Assembly (NCBI GenBank): GCA_900239685.1
Contig: OENT01000840.1
Span: forward strand, 1 to 64,000
Reading direction: 5' to 3'
DNA from: Rotaria macrura
Lineage: Eukaryota; Rotifera; Eurotatoria; Philodinida; Philodinidae
DNA length: 64,000 bases
The position numbers were made by a program, and so were the translations under genes. How positions within the stretch are numbered: the stretch's first letter is position 1; every line of letters begins with the position of its first letter. This document shows, piece by piece, positions 26,733 to 39,900 of the stretch. The notes under the pieces are model-generated. The model searched no databases and was not told the origin of the DNA. It worked only from the letters and a program-made list of their open reading frames with translations.

Positions 26733-29700
26733 TCACTTCGATAGTTTACTTATGATACGAATTAATGCAGCATTTTCTTCTTTCAAACGTGTGTTATCTG
26801 TTTTTATTGAGTCAATTTTCTTTAGAAAATAAAAACAAAATTGAATAAATATTTTATGAAAACGAAAATATTGCACTCACTTTCAATTCGTCTTCCATTT
26901 CAGATATTGTTCGTTCATAAACATATTTTTCCTATATAAGAATATCAAAGAAAATGAAACGTTGTTTATTCTAAATGAGGATAAGAAAATGATGCAAAGT
27001 TTTCTTGCGTGCTCTACGCATGCACTATAAGTGATTTTTAAGGAGTCAACAAATAATGACAAGAATTATATTTATCAATGTTCTCGCGTGTGATATTTGA
27101 TCATGGCCTCTCGTCTTCATCTCATACCGGAAATAACGAAAGAGAAAAGACAGATATAATCACGTACTTCATATTCCAATTGTAAATATAACTCGATAGA
27201 ATAAGATAATAAAACGTTTTCTTGTTGTTTATCTGATTGTCCAAGCAGTAGAAGTTTCTATAGACATTTTGATAAGTCTTCTCCTCTTGCTTCGCACTAA
27301 TAGGAGATGAAAACCCAAGATTAGTGTATATTATTCCATATATAGACAAACTGGAACATACATCTCATTCATTCGAGTCTTATTCTTCACAAAGGCTTTC
27401 TTTTAGAGTAATTTCTTTTATCATAGTCTTATGTAAAACTGTTTAATCTTCCACATGGTTTCTAATTAAAAGATAATTAGTGAATATTTTTCAAACAATA
27501 TGATGAAAAACTTTGAAAACTTCAGAATAGATTCTAGAATTCAAACAGATCGAATTCCGAAAAATTTCGTTCGAAAATCTGACTTCAAAAGCTAAGCAGT
27601 CGAGTGTATAAATCCTGTTATGCTATCATAAGTCTGAGACTCTGGACATGGATGTGTACCATTTGAAATCTTTTCCAAAATTTTTATCTGATTGTGAGGA
27701 TATCTTATCGATAGTATATTCGTCATGTCATTGACGTCGAATAGACTCGATTTATTTAAAAATCTAAACATATTAAGCGAAAATGTTCTATAGATATTTT
27801 GTAGTTTCAAAAGTCGTCTGCAAGATGTATTATTTAGTTTTCGAAAATAGTGTTTCAATTCGCAGATTTTTCAAACTGATGTACTTATAATGGAAGTTGA
27901 TGTCTTCTTTTGTTCAGGCACGTCATTAACACTAGGTTTTTAATCATAACTCTGACAAACAAGGATCATTATGACAGCTCTTTTCAGGGTGCCTAGAGCA
28001 ACTGAAATATACGTACAGAATACAAAACAAAATTCGCTATAGATTATTTCATTGTTCAGAGATATATGCACTTCAATTTTGCGAAATCATAACGCTAACA
28101 AATGGTTTTCTCTATCTATCGACTAAAATCAATAGCAGACTGAATGATAAAAAAAACACATTGGCCGAGTTCACCTAATAGTTAGAAAAATGAAATCAAA
28201 CGTATCCATAGTACATATCGTGACATTGAATGAATTCCACGGGAAAGTCATTTACCAAATTTTTTCCATACGAATAAATATTTTGTTTTGATAACTTTGA
28301 GTAACTGTTCATATGGCTGAGTTGCAAATTTTCGTTACAATTGACAATATACAAATGAAAGTAAGAAGTCAAATTTTGTATGTAGTTGACGTAGAGGATA
28401 TTTCCAAAATGAAACAAATCGAATTGTATCTGATTGTAAAATCAATTTCTCCTAATATCGTTGTATGGAAAATTGTTCTTCTTCAAGGTAAGTTAATGTC
28501 GATTTGATAGAAATAGGTCGCGTTACTTTAAAGACCAAGTTAAAACGATCTTTTAACTATTGTTTACTAATTAAATTCTATATCTTTTGGATAGTATCTT
28601 TCTTCTCCTTCAACATGTTTGCCTTCGGAGAGAGTTGAAGTAGAGTGTCATTCTACACAAAAGTGACGAATTGCATGACATAAAAAACGAAGGAAATGTA
28701 AATAATAGTACGGAGATTCTTGTTTTGTCTAAAATTTCATTTTCTTAGTATATGTGGCTATAAAAAATGACTCCTTAATCCTACACGACTCATAGTTTCA
28801 CAACAATTAGAAGTAAATCGATTACGAGACACAAAATTTCGATTATTGAAATATAGCTAAAATCTCAGTGGTATCGAAACATTGCAATTCAGTCATATGC
28901 CATTAAATTTTTGAGTGAAAATAAAAACAAGGAAATCAACCCTAAGCCATAAAATCAGAATGTGATCAAACAGTGACAATTTATAGAGAATACAATGAGT
29001 CATCTTTTGAACAGAAAATGATCAAGATTCTATAAGGGATCTATGCTGATATATAGCCCGAACAGAGAGTAGGTAGACATATTGTGACAAGTAGAATTAG
29101 GGATATTTTGTGAAACACGATCTGAAAGGAGTGTTGAAGTGTATTTAGGCAGAAATTTGACCCCCTCCCCTCCCAAAGGACCGTGACAGACGAACTCGAT
29201 AAGTATCATGTATTTGTATAGTTTAGTCAAGGACTAGTGACAATAGGTGATTAAAATCTAATGAAAATATATCAATGACTTGGGTCCTGAGATTTTGATC
29301 ACTAAAAGTTAGAGATTAAGTGGTTCCGAAGATATGTGGAATAAAGCAGGTTTTCCGGTGCTCATCGTGTTTCACATTTTTAATACCAAAAGGGATTGCT
29401 CGAATAGTTTTTTTTAATGATTATAGTTTGTCTATTTTACATTCTGGTTGTTTATGAAGTCGAATTGAGAATCTTCGCTCATAAGTATTTATTCTTACTC
29501 GTTTGTCAAACGATGCTTCAAAATATTGAGTTGTTTTCTAAAAACATGAAAGAATATGAATAAATCTATCTATGTTAAAAAATCACATACAAGTTTGTCG
29601 ATGATTTGATCTCGTTCATCAATATCTTTCTCTAATAGTTCAGCTTTTTCAGTTAATTGATCAATTAATGTTTTCGTATCGTCATATAACTGAAGTATTG

Positions 29701-30194
29701 TTGTATCACTGTTATCTTTTCTTGTATAAACTCCGTTCATCGATAAAGAACTTGTAGATATGGGTGGTTTTTTTGATAATACGTGTGGTTGTAAACGATT
29801 GATTCTTGTTGGTGAACATATCAATTCTCTTGTATTACTGTCGAATGGAGATAGAAGACCACGAGAATTTATTTTTGATGATTGTTGAATATTTTTATCA
29901 TTTGTTTGTTCTACAGAAATTTTCTTAACTAATGGTTCATGTTCATACTCAACTTGTTTTGTTTCCTGAAAATTCAAATTATATGAATGTCGATGAAGAA
30001 AATAGTTATCATACATCATTCCATGTAATTTTTCCAGTATTTCTACGCTGATTATGTACACGATTTGGTTTTCGTCGATTCTGTTGTATATCAACAAGAT
30101 TTAATGAATCATTTGCAATCGTAGTTGGATGATCATCTCCAGATGTAAATTCAGATTTTGTTGAATATGATACTTCGTTATTTGTTTCGATCAT
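26733..30194 (-). CDS. Short MYPT/PPP1R12-like protein phosphatase 1 regulatory subunit
   Basis: Five phase-0 exons on the minus strand: 30194-30015, 29965-29591, 29537-29499, 26931-26881 and 26819-26733 (243 aa). The C-terminus ERTISEMEDELKKIDSIKT plus DNTRLKEENAALIRIISKL-SK is a close match to the last coiled coil of vertebrate MYPT1/PPP1R12, the leucine-zipper part that binds cGMP-dependent kinase. Upstream, LYDDTKTLIDQLTEKAELLE extends the coiled coil. Residues 50-54, RRNTG, resemble the inhibitory ROCK site RRSTG (MYPT1 T853 type), with T53 as the acceptor. In MYPT the N-terminal ankyrin repeats and KVxF motif bind and direct PP1c to myosin. Both are absent: the first ATG is preceded by an in-frame stop (TGA AAT ATG) and I see no acceptor. 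The layout therefore recalls the small C-terminal M20-type products of PPP1R12B. The 2.57-kb intron 3 is unusually long here. A missed upstream ankyrin-coding exon set remains possible. Confidence 0.8.
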
Positions 30195-30303
30195 ATTTCA
30201 TTCAATACAATGAGTATTTATTTTCTATGTAGAAATCATTTTTGTTTTTATTTTTTCAATAGAAAATCTAGAATAAAATTAAACAAAGATATATGTTGAA
30301 CTT

Positions 30304-30327
30304 TTTGTTGTTGTTGTTGTTGTTATT
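30304..30327. repeat. (GTT)n microsatellite
   Basis: Six to seven GTT units in a row, upstream of the MYPT-like gene start. Simple repeat only. Confidence 0.8.
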
Positions 30328-30967
30328 AAATTGAGCACTGTATACGTTAAGTAGTTCGAAAAAAGAAGGGATCATATATCTGATTGCACACATTAATTAC
30401 ATAACTAGTCGAAGAAAATTGTGTCATTGAACGATCTTGAATCTTTCGTAGAAAATGTGAAGATTAAAAAGATCTAAATAACATGCCAGTACAGATATAT
30501 GAATGGGTTACATTTCAAAAAAGATTCAGACTCAAAATTATCTAATTCTATTGTTATATCTAGAATATTTCTATGATAAGTATATTAACTGTTCTGGTCT
30601 CAAGGAAAAAAATGTCCACAATCAAGAATGCATAACATTATCCTTGACATAATAACAATGTAGAATATTCAATTAACATCATATAAGTAATTCTGATTAG
30701 TAAAAATTTGTCACATAAAATATGATGCAATAAAAATATCGATACAATTAATTGACGTCAGATATTTCTTGAATAGTATTCATTTCGAATGTTTATAAAA
30801 TTTTTTACATTTAGTCGATTTTTTAATCTTTCTTCTTTTTAGTTACATAATCATGAATATCCATTGATTAGTATTTTTGATTTCATGATAATCTTTCACT
30901 TGATGGATCCATAATTTATTCATTGAACGTTTTTGAAATATTGAACAAAACGTTGTGTTTTTAAGGC

Positions 30968-31009
30968 ATCGATTTATGCCAGCTTTTTAAAATGCTGGCA
31001 TGAATCGAT
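30968..31009. repeat. Strong hairpin, 16-bp stem
   Basis: Left arm ATCGATTTATGCCAGC (30968-30983) and right arm GCTGGCATGAATCGAT (30994-31009) are complementary at 15 of 16 positions, with a 10-base AT loop. It lies 140 bases before the inverted-repeat element at 31149. No poly-T tail or promoter signal identifies it as a terminator or small RNA gene. Confidence 0.75.
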
Positions 31010-31148
31010 AGTACGATTGAAATTGATTCATGATAGGCGAAAACATGTCGATGACGAAAGTAGGAAACAATGTTTTGTCGATTCTATGTCATCTTAACAA
31101 TGATTAGATAAGAAAACAATAAAATAAAATATCCGAAGCAGAGATATG

Positions 31149-31438
31149 CAGTGGTTTACAAAATTCTCTTTTTTTTTCTTAGCTTTAGTATAGTTTGATA
31201 GTCCACACAAAACACTACACAGTGATATTTTCTCCATTCATCTTCAAAGGAAAAATACGCAATAGCGTTCTAAAAATTCAAATTCAAAAAAACAATTACA
31301 TGTTTTCGTTTCTCATTATGGAAATATTACAATATATCACTCTGTAGTAGTTTTTTGTGTGAACTATCGAAACATACTAAAGCTAACAAAATAGAATGTA
31401 GTGGGGCGGTTTTGTTTCCAAACCACTGTATTGCAAAG
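31149..31438. mobile_element. Tc1/mariner-like MITE, 290 bp
   Basis: Ends are exact inverted CAGTGGTTT...AAACCACTG. Further in, long inverted repeats pair TTAGCTTTAGTAT, GATAGT-CACACAAAA and GTGATAT on the left (about 31180-31240) with their complements on the right (about 31340-31400), so each arm is roughly 90 bp. The right end is followed by TA; the left is preceded by TG, probably a mutated TA target duplication. There is no transposase frame. The CAGTGG terminus and TA preference are typical of Tc1/mariner elements, so this is a non-autonomous copy. Which autonomous family mobilised it is unknown. Confidence 0.8.
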
Positions 31439-32605
31439 TTATTATACCGTTATATTCTAAGATGTAAAAGTCTCTGAATCGATTCATGGGATTTTTTTCA
31501 GAGTAAATATGCTCAAGAAGTCCGTATCTACTACATGAGCGGATCGATTTCTACTGTCATTTACGCATAAAAATGAGAAATAACCGATTTTTTTCTCTTG
31601 CTCTTTGATTTTTGGAATCAATGGTCAACAGTCGACGCTGTTTATTGTATCAGATTGATTGGTACTTTAATTGTGATTTTTATTACACTCATTTCTAAAT
31701 TTTTTTGTCATGCGAGATTATGTAATGAACAGAAATGCTAGGAACTAACGCATCGTATATCAATCTATTCGTCGTTTCATGGACTATCAACTCAAGGTGT
31801 ACTGTTTATATAATGCCGTTGTTTAGTTAACAAATTATTAAAAAAACAAATCAGATATCTCATATTACTCTGTCTGCTTTTATAAACTTCTTGTAAACAT
31901 GCATAATTTGTCCATATGTAAGAGTTTTCATTCAAAATGGCGTCACAGAAAGGTCTAGCAATGTTTTTTTACATCATTCTGAGTGTGTGCTCGGATTCCT
32001 ATAAAATGATTTAGCGTGAATATAGCATATCACTATCAATTTATTTAGAGTCTCCTTACACATAGAAAGCTACAATGCATTACATACAATGTTGAAAATT
32101 AAAAAAGTTTTTTTTCTCGAAACGGTACATTATTATTGTAATTCACTCATATATATCAAGTAAGCTTCATTCTCTTCATGCAACTACTCGAATATTACGC
32201 TTTCATTGAAATATCTAATCTAGAACAAGAATGATATCTTAAAATCATTTAACATTCTTCAACTTACTGACGACAAACCTCATGTAGATAGTACACACTG
32301 TCCTTGCATTATTGCAATATGAAACTACTTAAACTCGGCATATTATTGATTTACTCGTATGTTATAGTGAATCTCTATTATTTGGAATAGTATGGGTATT
32401 TTATTCATTTACTGTTAATGTTTATCCGTGCCAAAATATAATAAGAAACTTAGGGCAAAACTAATTAACATACGACGATCGAATATAACGACAAATAAAT
32501 AATTCATCACTCGTAAAATAATTGTGTCTATTTCATGTTCTAAACGATAATATAGAACTGATCGTACGTTAAATATGTGTAATAATACAACTTACTGAAT
32601 CATAC
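31439..32605. other. Intergenic, nothing seen
   Basis: AT-rich spacer; no coding or repeat signal recognised. Confidence 0.5.
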
Positions 32606-32747
32606 CTAAATATCCTACAACAGCAACATATAATTGAGAAGTTCTTCTTGTCTTATAAACAATTGCATCTGTGAACGATTTTAATAAATGCTTTTTGTCG
32701 ATATTTAATACTTGAATGCTATTCCTAATTGCTTGATAGTTGACCAT
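32606..32747 (-). other. Candidate first coding exon, unknown gene
   Basis: On the minus strand, ATG at 32747 opens a 47-codon frame, MVNYQAIRNSIQVLNIDKKH then LLKSFTDAIVYKTRRTSQLY and VAVVGYLG, ending at a consensus donor TTTAG|GTATGA. Composition is clearly protein-like (hydrophobic heptads, basic cluster KTRR). I do not recognise the family and find no continuing exon between here and 31439, so it could be a real small-exon gene, part of a gene with a long intron, or a relic. Confidence 0.4.
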
Positions 32748-33796
32748 ATCGATGTATTTTTTTTGTTATTTTGATATAATTTTCTCCAGACGGTCGATGT
32801 TTTTTTTCATTTTCTACTATATCGATTTCTAATCCGTTTTTGTTATTACAAAAAAAAAACATCAACAATAGGAGCATGATAAGAGACGTGAAATATCTCT
32901 AGTAGAATAAAATCAAACTAGGATTTATTAAGAAAAAAGTTTTTACTTTGAATAAATAAATTCATCCTTCACTATCTTGACAATCAATATTAGCATTGTT
33001 ATAGAGTATATATAGATAGATATTCAATCTATCTTTGATATAGTTATCTATATCAATTTTAGATTTTAAGAATTTATGTTGATTTTTACGATAAATTTAT
33101 AATTAAAAAATACCTACATATGACACTTTCGTGCCATTTAGTTATGCAAGGCTGATGACTTGGTGCTAATTGTTTCTAACTACGAAAACGAGTGAAATAT
33201 TTCAAGGTTCAACTACAGCAGAATGTTAATGAACTTCTCGATTTTATTGAGACTATGAAAACGTAAAACAACTGTTGCATATTGTATATACTATCCAGGA
33301 AAGATGTGAATGTTCCTTGTAAATCTCTGAAGCAATATGTTAGTTATTTCAGACTATGAACAGATATATATGACTTTTGTTTATTTCGATATTTAATTTT
33401 ATTGCTGAATCACACTTCGTCCACAATAAACACATGATAAATTTATTTTCTTGATTTATTAGATTAAATTGATATTTGAATGGATAACAAAACAAGAACA
33501 AAAGCAGCAATCATATAATAAGATTATGAAACGATTTCATTAATATATAGGATTCAAATATGATCGTTATGGTTACATTCAACTCATTGCAATTATTTTA
33601 ATGAAGAAGAAAAAGTAAATATTTATTGAAGAAGTTAATATTCTTATCAATGATGTCACTAGTAGTCGATGATTCATTGGTTCTTGAGTAACAAATTATA
33701 TGTTGCCTTCACTTACGAAATATAGTTACGTAAATTTTCTATTATTCGTATAAATATTACTATTCTAACAAGGAGAACAACAAGTTAAGATAGGAA
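32748..33796. other. Intergenic / 5' flank of CCDC124
   Basis: AT-rich sequence between two divergent starts (32747 minus, 33797 plus). It includes a run of degenerate TATATC/GATATA words at about 33000-33060. No gene supported. Confidence 0.5.
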
Positions 33797-36700
33797 ATGC
33801 CAAAACAATTTGGTGTAAATACAAAATCTGCTGAAGCACGCGCAAAAAAAGATGCTGTTAAACAAGCAAATGACCGTGAAAAACAACAACGTTTAGAAGA
33901 TGAATCTTGGGCTGATGATGATAAACATATTCAGAAAAAACAACAAAGAAAAGTAAATCAATTTATTCCTATTTGTTTTTGTACCAGGTTTGAAACTTCG
34001 AAGAAAATGATTTGTTCGATTTCTATGACGAATATTTTTCTTTCGTTCTATGTTCGTAGGACCTAATTTTGACGTTAACAATATTAGTCTACATTGAACT
34101 GCCTTTTTTTCGAATACTAAATTTCCATCAATTTTTATGACAATGTCTGATTTTTAGTTTATAGAATATTTTCTTGAGATTTGAAAAGTTTTTTCCAATT
34201 ATATTGTAGCAGTCAGTAGACTGGAATTATTATCGAAGTATTCTTGAGCTCTATTTCTCGAATTAGTCATAAGCGTTGAATATTTTCACATCTGTTTAAA
34301 AAAAAAACATGAAAAATCAACTGTTGTCATTGAAGGCACCTAATGGAATGGTTCCAATAAATTACATTTGTATTCAATTAACATGCTACACATGTTTTCA
34401 ATAGTATAATCACTAGGTATAGGAAATTGTCATTGTCGTCTCTAAAATGGACTTGTAGAATTTCGAGGAAGTATCTAATAAGATTGTTTCTGTACACTGA
34501 TATTGTAGTTTCATCAACTTTGACGTGTGTGTCAGCGTTCTATTTTTTTCGTAAACAAACTTTTATACAATTGAGGATCACAAGATTTTTCATACAAGTG
34601 AAATCGATTTCGTAAACACTAATCACGTGTTTACCCGAATAGGCTTTGAATATAACCCGGACAAGTCCACAATTCTGGCGGAACAACTAAACAGTAAGAT
34701 TGTTGCCACTAGAATCCTGTAGTGTACAACGAGTCAGTATCCTATCCTGTGCTGCAGGATACGGTAGATCTACCTTGTTTAACTCGAACTGCCATACTAA
34801 ACTATCATCGAATGTAAACTGACGACGAGAAATATAAATATCTAAACATGTTGAAGATGACATTTGAGAGTTAAGTGATGGAACAACGATACTTTTAAAA
34901 AGTTCTAATGATCAAATCATATTTTACCTTCAATCCAATGGGCATGATTGATGTTCTAATACTTAAAATTGATATCGATACTTCTCTATCACATACCTTT
35001 AGCATTCAGAATGATCGCTTCTAACATTTTGTTCTTCTTACACATCGTCCATCTATGTCGAACTTCATTATTAAGAGAAGAACCGATACTCGTTCGAATA
35101 CATGATTGCTATTGTTCTAGTTTTTGTAATTATTATACAATGTATATACATGTGTTTATGATCTTAGAGAAGGCAATCTTTTTCCCGTGTGCAGGAATTG
35201 CAGCGGTACTACTTTCCTCATATTTCAAGATGTATCTCTGTAGGAACGCTTGTACATTGTTATGATGTGTTACACTAATATTCTGAATTCTCCTTTAAAA
35301 ACCATCATGAAAATATTTCTATCATTAACGATTATCATGAGTTCTTCAGTAGTACCGAAATCCGTGCAATAGATCGACCTTTTTTTTATGTACACATCAA
35401 ATCTTGTATTCTCTTATTCTAGCAGATTAATTAATACACTGAATTTGTTTTAAAAAACACTTTTATTCTTTGATTTAATCAGTCTCTTTTTCATTTTCAT
35501 TTATGCACAACATAAGCAGCTCATTTCTCAATGGGTTCATCAATTTATATTGCTGACGACGTGTAGGTATGACTATAATTGAAATGGAAATCCCCGTACT
35601 TGAACACAAATAAACGGTCCTATGAGACACTTACTTCTATTACTGTAGTTTTGCCATTTGAAAATGTTTAATCTAAGAAATTCTTTTACCAGTTGCATAT
35701 CTATAACACGACGAATTAATATGAGATAAAAGCAAGCGTTGTATAGAAAAATTTAGAGATGTTTCCTTCGTAATACACAGAGAGAGAGAGAGACAGCGAA
35801 CAAAAATGGAAAATCGAAGAAAGATAACATAATATTTTCGATGAATTCAAATTGATTTACTTACTTTTGTGCAAAATTCCATGCTGGTCCATAGTATCAT
35901 AGTTAGTCTTGTTGTGTCCCAGTATAGACCGCTGCGATCTCTATGTTTGTCACTGTCCCATCACATGTTATCATCTGCTTCATTGCTTTTGATGTAATAT
36001 AGAAAATTTGATGGAATTATTCATTGATCAACTGACTGATAGAATTGAATATTATCTAAGGTCTTTCAAATTTCATTTCAAAATATCGAATTATGACATG
36101 AGAGAAATTTTAAAACGACGTATTCTGTTTTATTATTCTTAACGTTACTTAAAAAAGCTGGCTATGCAATGTCATTGTTCTCAACAATACTTACTGTTAC
36201 AAATGAAGAAAACAAGGAATGTATTAAGATGTTGCAAGAGAATCAATCAAGGATTCGGACTCCAAGCTATATTCATATTTTGTTGAATTTCAGGATGAAC
36301 GCGATCAAAAAGAACATGAAAAATTACAACGTAAACAAGAAATTCAAAAATTACTTGAACAAGAAGAAGCCACATTGACTGCAGCAAAATCGAAAAAAAA
36401 TGCTGATTTAGCACCTAAAAAAGTCACTCAAGCAGAAATTCAACAGAGACAAGCAGGAGCTGGTGTTGTTCCAACTAAAACTGGTAAAACATCTATTTTT
36501 GATTTATTCATTTTCTTCTTGAAAATAATGTTACAGAAGTGAAAGAAAAAATAGTGAATGATGAAGAGACACCGATTGAAGAAAATGTGAATCGTTTAAA
36601 AATTGATGGTACAGCAGCACGAAATATTGATGAAGCCATTCATGTTCTATCGTAAATATCATATCATTGAAAAAGTTAATCATTATTTCATATTCTTGTC

Positions 36701-36958
36701 GTTTGTTCATTAAGATCAACACAAATTTCAACTGATAGTCATCCAGAAAAACGTATGAAAGCAGCCTATGAAACATTTGAAAAAGAAACTTTATCTAAAT
36801 TAAAACAAGAACATCCGTCACTACGTCTATCACAATTAAAACAATTGCTAAAAAAAGAATGGATGAAATCACCTGATAATCCATTTAATAAACCAACTAA
36901 AGCATATAATCAAGGAAATAGTTTAACTGAAGAAAAACATGACGATGACTCGGATTAA
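33797..36958 (+). CDS. CCDC124: CCDC124 (Lso2-family ribosome-associated factor)
   Basis: Four exons, 33797-33952, 36294-36483, 36537-36651 and 36715-36958, give 234 aa (human 223) with GT-AG introns; the first intron is 2.34 kb. The N-terminus MPKQFGVNTKSAEARAKK followed by a basic coiled coil and WADDDKHIQKKQQRK matches the conserved ribosome-binding part of CCDC124/Lso2. The middle has a long charged helix (DERDQKEHEKLQRKQEIQKL). The C-terminal DUF1014 block is complete: ENVNR, ARNIDEAIHVLS, RMKAAYETFEKETLSKLKQE, LRLSQLKQLLKKEWMKSPDN-PFN. Lso2/CCDC124 sits in the mRNA channel and A/P-site region of idle 80S ribosomes and helps their recovery after starvation. That role would suit an animal that survives drying, though this link is inference. 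The tail ends in acidic residues (HDDDSD). No rivals for this identification. Confidence 0.96.
33953..36293 (+). other. Long first intron of CCDC124
   Basis: This 2.34-kb interval lies between coding exons 1 and 2. It has no supported nested gene. Frames at 34427-34615 and 34969-35265 have the composition of translated AT-rich spacer. A short (GA)n run occurs near 35781-35792. Confidence 0.7.
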
Positions 36959-39900
36959 GATGATCATTAAATCAACATCGAAACAAGTTCGTCGATATTA
37001 GAATTGAGATTTCATTATTATTCAATATCTTTGTATATTTAAAGAAACATAAAAGACAGACTTCGTAGAAAAACAAACGTACTTTTTTTTGTTTCATTAA
37101 GAAAATAAACAAGAAACTCTAAGTTAAAGATTAACTATTTGATTGTTTTTATGCAATTTGTCTTATCATAAATAAAACATTAAATTATTGGCCCTAGAAA
37201 AATTCGACAAAATACTTTATTTCTTTTCTAGTAGGTTAAGAATCTATCTGATCTATTTCAATATCTTGAGCAACGTATTTTGTACGAAAGCTCTATTCTT
37301 GTTTTGAATTTCATTCGTATTCTCTATTCATTTTTTCATTAGATGCATTGAATTATATGTTCGACACAACTCTTCATATTAGATAAATCTGTATGAGCTT
37401 GTGAAATTTCGCTAATATCCGACATTTTTCTCTAGCAACAACTTGTACCTTTATGCTAGGACTGTTACGCAACGGCCAGAATTGAAAGGATGGGTCAAAA
37501 CCTTTGCAACAATAGAAATTGTTGCGTAAGTATAACACGAAGTACGCGGAGAGAATTATTTCGATAAGTCAAAAAAAGAATGCATCTAAAATCTTCTAGT
37601 GCTGCTTGTATTTGAATATAATCTTGAACGAGAGATTCGTGAGTCAATCAAAAAAGCGACTTAGTTTTAGACAGTTTTTCAACCACCCATAACAATCACC
37701 ATCTTTTTATTTTATACAATCAATTGAAGAAGGTTTTATACATCTAAATAAGTTAAAAGAACAAAAAATAATAAATAAATAAAAATCATTCATCTTTTTA
37801 CTGAGTGTATAAACAATGCTCTGAGAATTAAATCAGTGCAATAATTGAATTCGACTGAATAATTAAAATTAAGTGAATGTAGAGTGTGCTAAAAGCCATA
37901 TAACAAAAAGAAAACTGCATAGCTGCAAAGGATTATGATCATATAAACTAGTCTTTTTCCTGATGGTAGAGGATACTTGAAAGTTTTTATTCATCAGTAA
38001 AAGGTTTAATAATATCACTTATTTAAAACAGAAAAAGGCACATTTCTAAGTGAACGATAAACTATAAATTTCGGGTTTCTGCAATCTGATGCGAATTCCT
38101 CTGTTGTTAGATTTTCAAAATTATGCAATAATTTATTTGACTTCTTTAATTTTCTCTATTCTATCTAATTTCATAAAATCCTCTCAAATCTTTTTGCAGT
38201 GTCAAGATCTGAAAACACCAGTGGCGTCAGTTAAAGTTTGATAAAGTATTCTTCTGGACAGTGAACAGAATAGCAACGCTATTCGAGAACTTATTGACAA
38301 ATCATATTTTTAGAGCTCTTTTTTGCTGATCATTGAAGTTAAGAGATGTTCTATGTTCATGAAGAAAAGGTGTTGCCCAAGTCAAAATAGTGGAGAACGG
38401 CAAATAGTGTAGGTCAAAACACACGGCATTTTCTAGGAATTTGACTCTGATACAACGTTCTTAATAGGAATCTGAAGTAGGATGCACAGGTACACTTTGT
38501 TTTTCAGGACTTGATGCATCAGTACATACTGTTTTGTAGACCGAGTTGTACGAGAAACGTAAAACTGGTGTCTTGTCATAAAATAAGACTTTTATTTCAC
38601 ATTTCACTTCAACAAGCCTATGAAGATTGATAATACATAAGAGTCCATTGCTTTTAAATCTAAAAAGAAAAAGAGATCTAATAAAATGAAAGATATCAAC
38701 TGGCACATTTACCAAACACTGATTCATTCACAGCTTGACCATACAAAATAGATCAATTTCTTCGAAGCATAAATGTTCGAAAACTGTTAAAAATAGCGTA
38801 CAATGAAATTTCAGTGCCTATAGTGTGCACACTGTTTTTTTCCAGAGCGTGTAAAACAGTCTCTAAATTCTGTTTCATTAGGGTACCGTACATTTTGTTT
38901 TACTGGGTACAATCTTTCATTAAGAACACTGCTCTGCTACCGTCAGTTATTGATGAAAATAAAACAATTAATTAACCAAAATTATCAGTACAAAAATCTC
39001 TACAAAGTGGAATTTGTCAATAAACTTCAGGATACGTTTCTATTTTCTGTAATTTATGACTGATAGAAATGTGTTGGGAAAAGGTCAAACTTTGTGTTCA
39101 AGTGGGTGATAGCTTAAAAGCATCATTTATCATCACGAAAAACATCCGCTCATTTGTTCATCACTCTGTAGAGCTATATAGTTTTTAGCTAATCGTTGGC
39201 ACACCCGGCACATTAATTTACTGGCTCAATGTGATACACGTCACTACAAATGGAAATGCTTAGACAGAATTACATAAAATCGAAAGATATCCTTAAAGAT
39301 TTGCGAATTTTTTCATCAAAAATGACATTCTAAGTATAAGCGATTCGACTCGTCAATTGTCTGTTCTCTGACACATATCTATCATGATATTATATTTTTC
39401 AACGAATTAATGCATCTCCATCCTTCTATATAATGATGTAATTGAATCAAATATTTTGTTTTATGAACATCTCAGAAAAATGCTAAGCGAACAGTAAATA
39501 TTTACAACTCAGTGTATTTTAGAAAGACTTCAGTAATCAGCTTCATGTAACATGCCTTTCATTTTTGTTTATATTTGAAGTTGTGACCAATCCGTATCAT
39601 GTTAAAGTGGTACGTATTGAGTTTTATCAATTGAACGAAGACAACTCATATTCAGAGTTTATTTCAAATTAAAATGTCACTCTGTTTGCTTGCAGATGAA
39701 ATTCTATAGATCTTACAGTTGATACACATCTGACGATTGAAATATTCAAAGATTGTTTGAAAATTAAACTTTTACTCTTCAGATCCATAGAAGTGGTAAA
39801 AACGCTGCTTCTCTTATAAGACTTGAAATTCTGATTTAGTTGAATAATTTATGCTGGGTGCTCACAATTTTCCAGTGAAAAAATGACAGATTATAACAGG

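Noticed and set aside
34969..35265. 98-codon frame inside CCDC124 intron 1
   Set aside because: Low-complexity hydrophobic composition, no homology recognised, no splice support.
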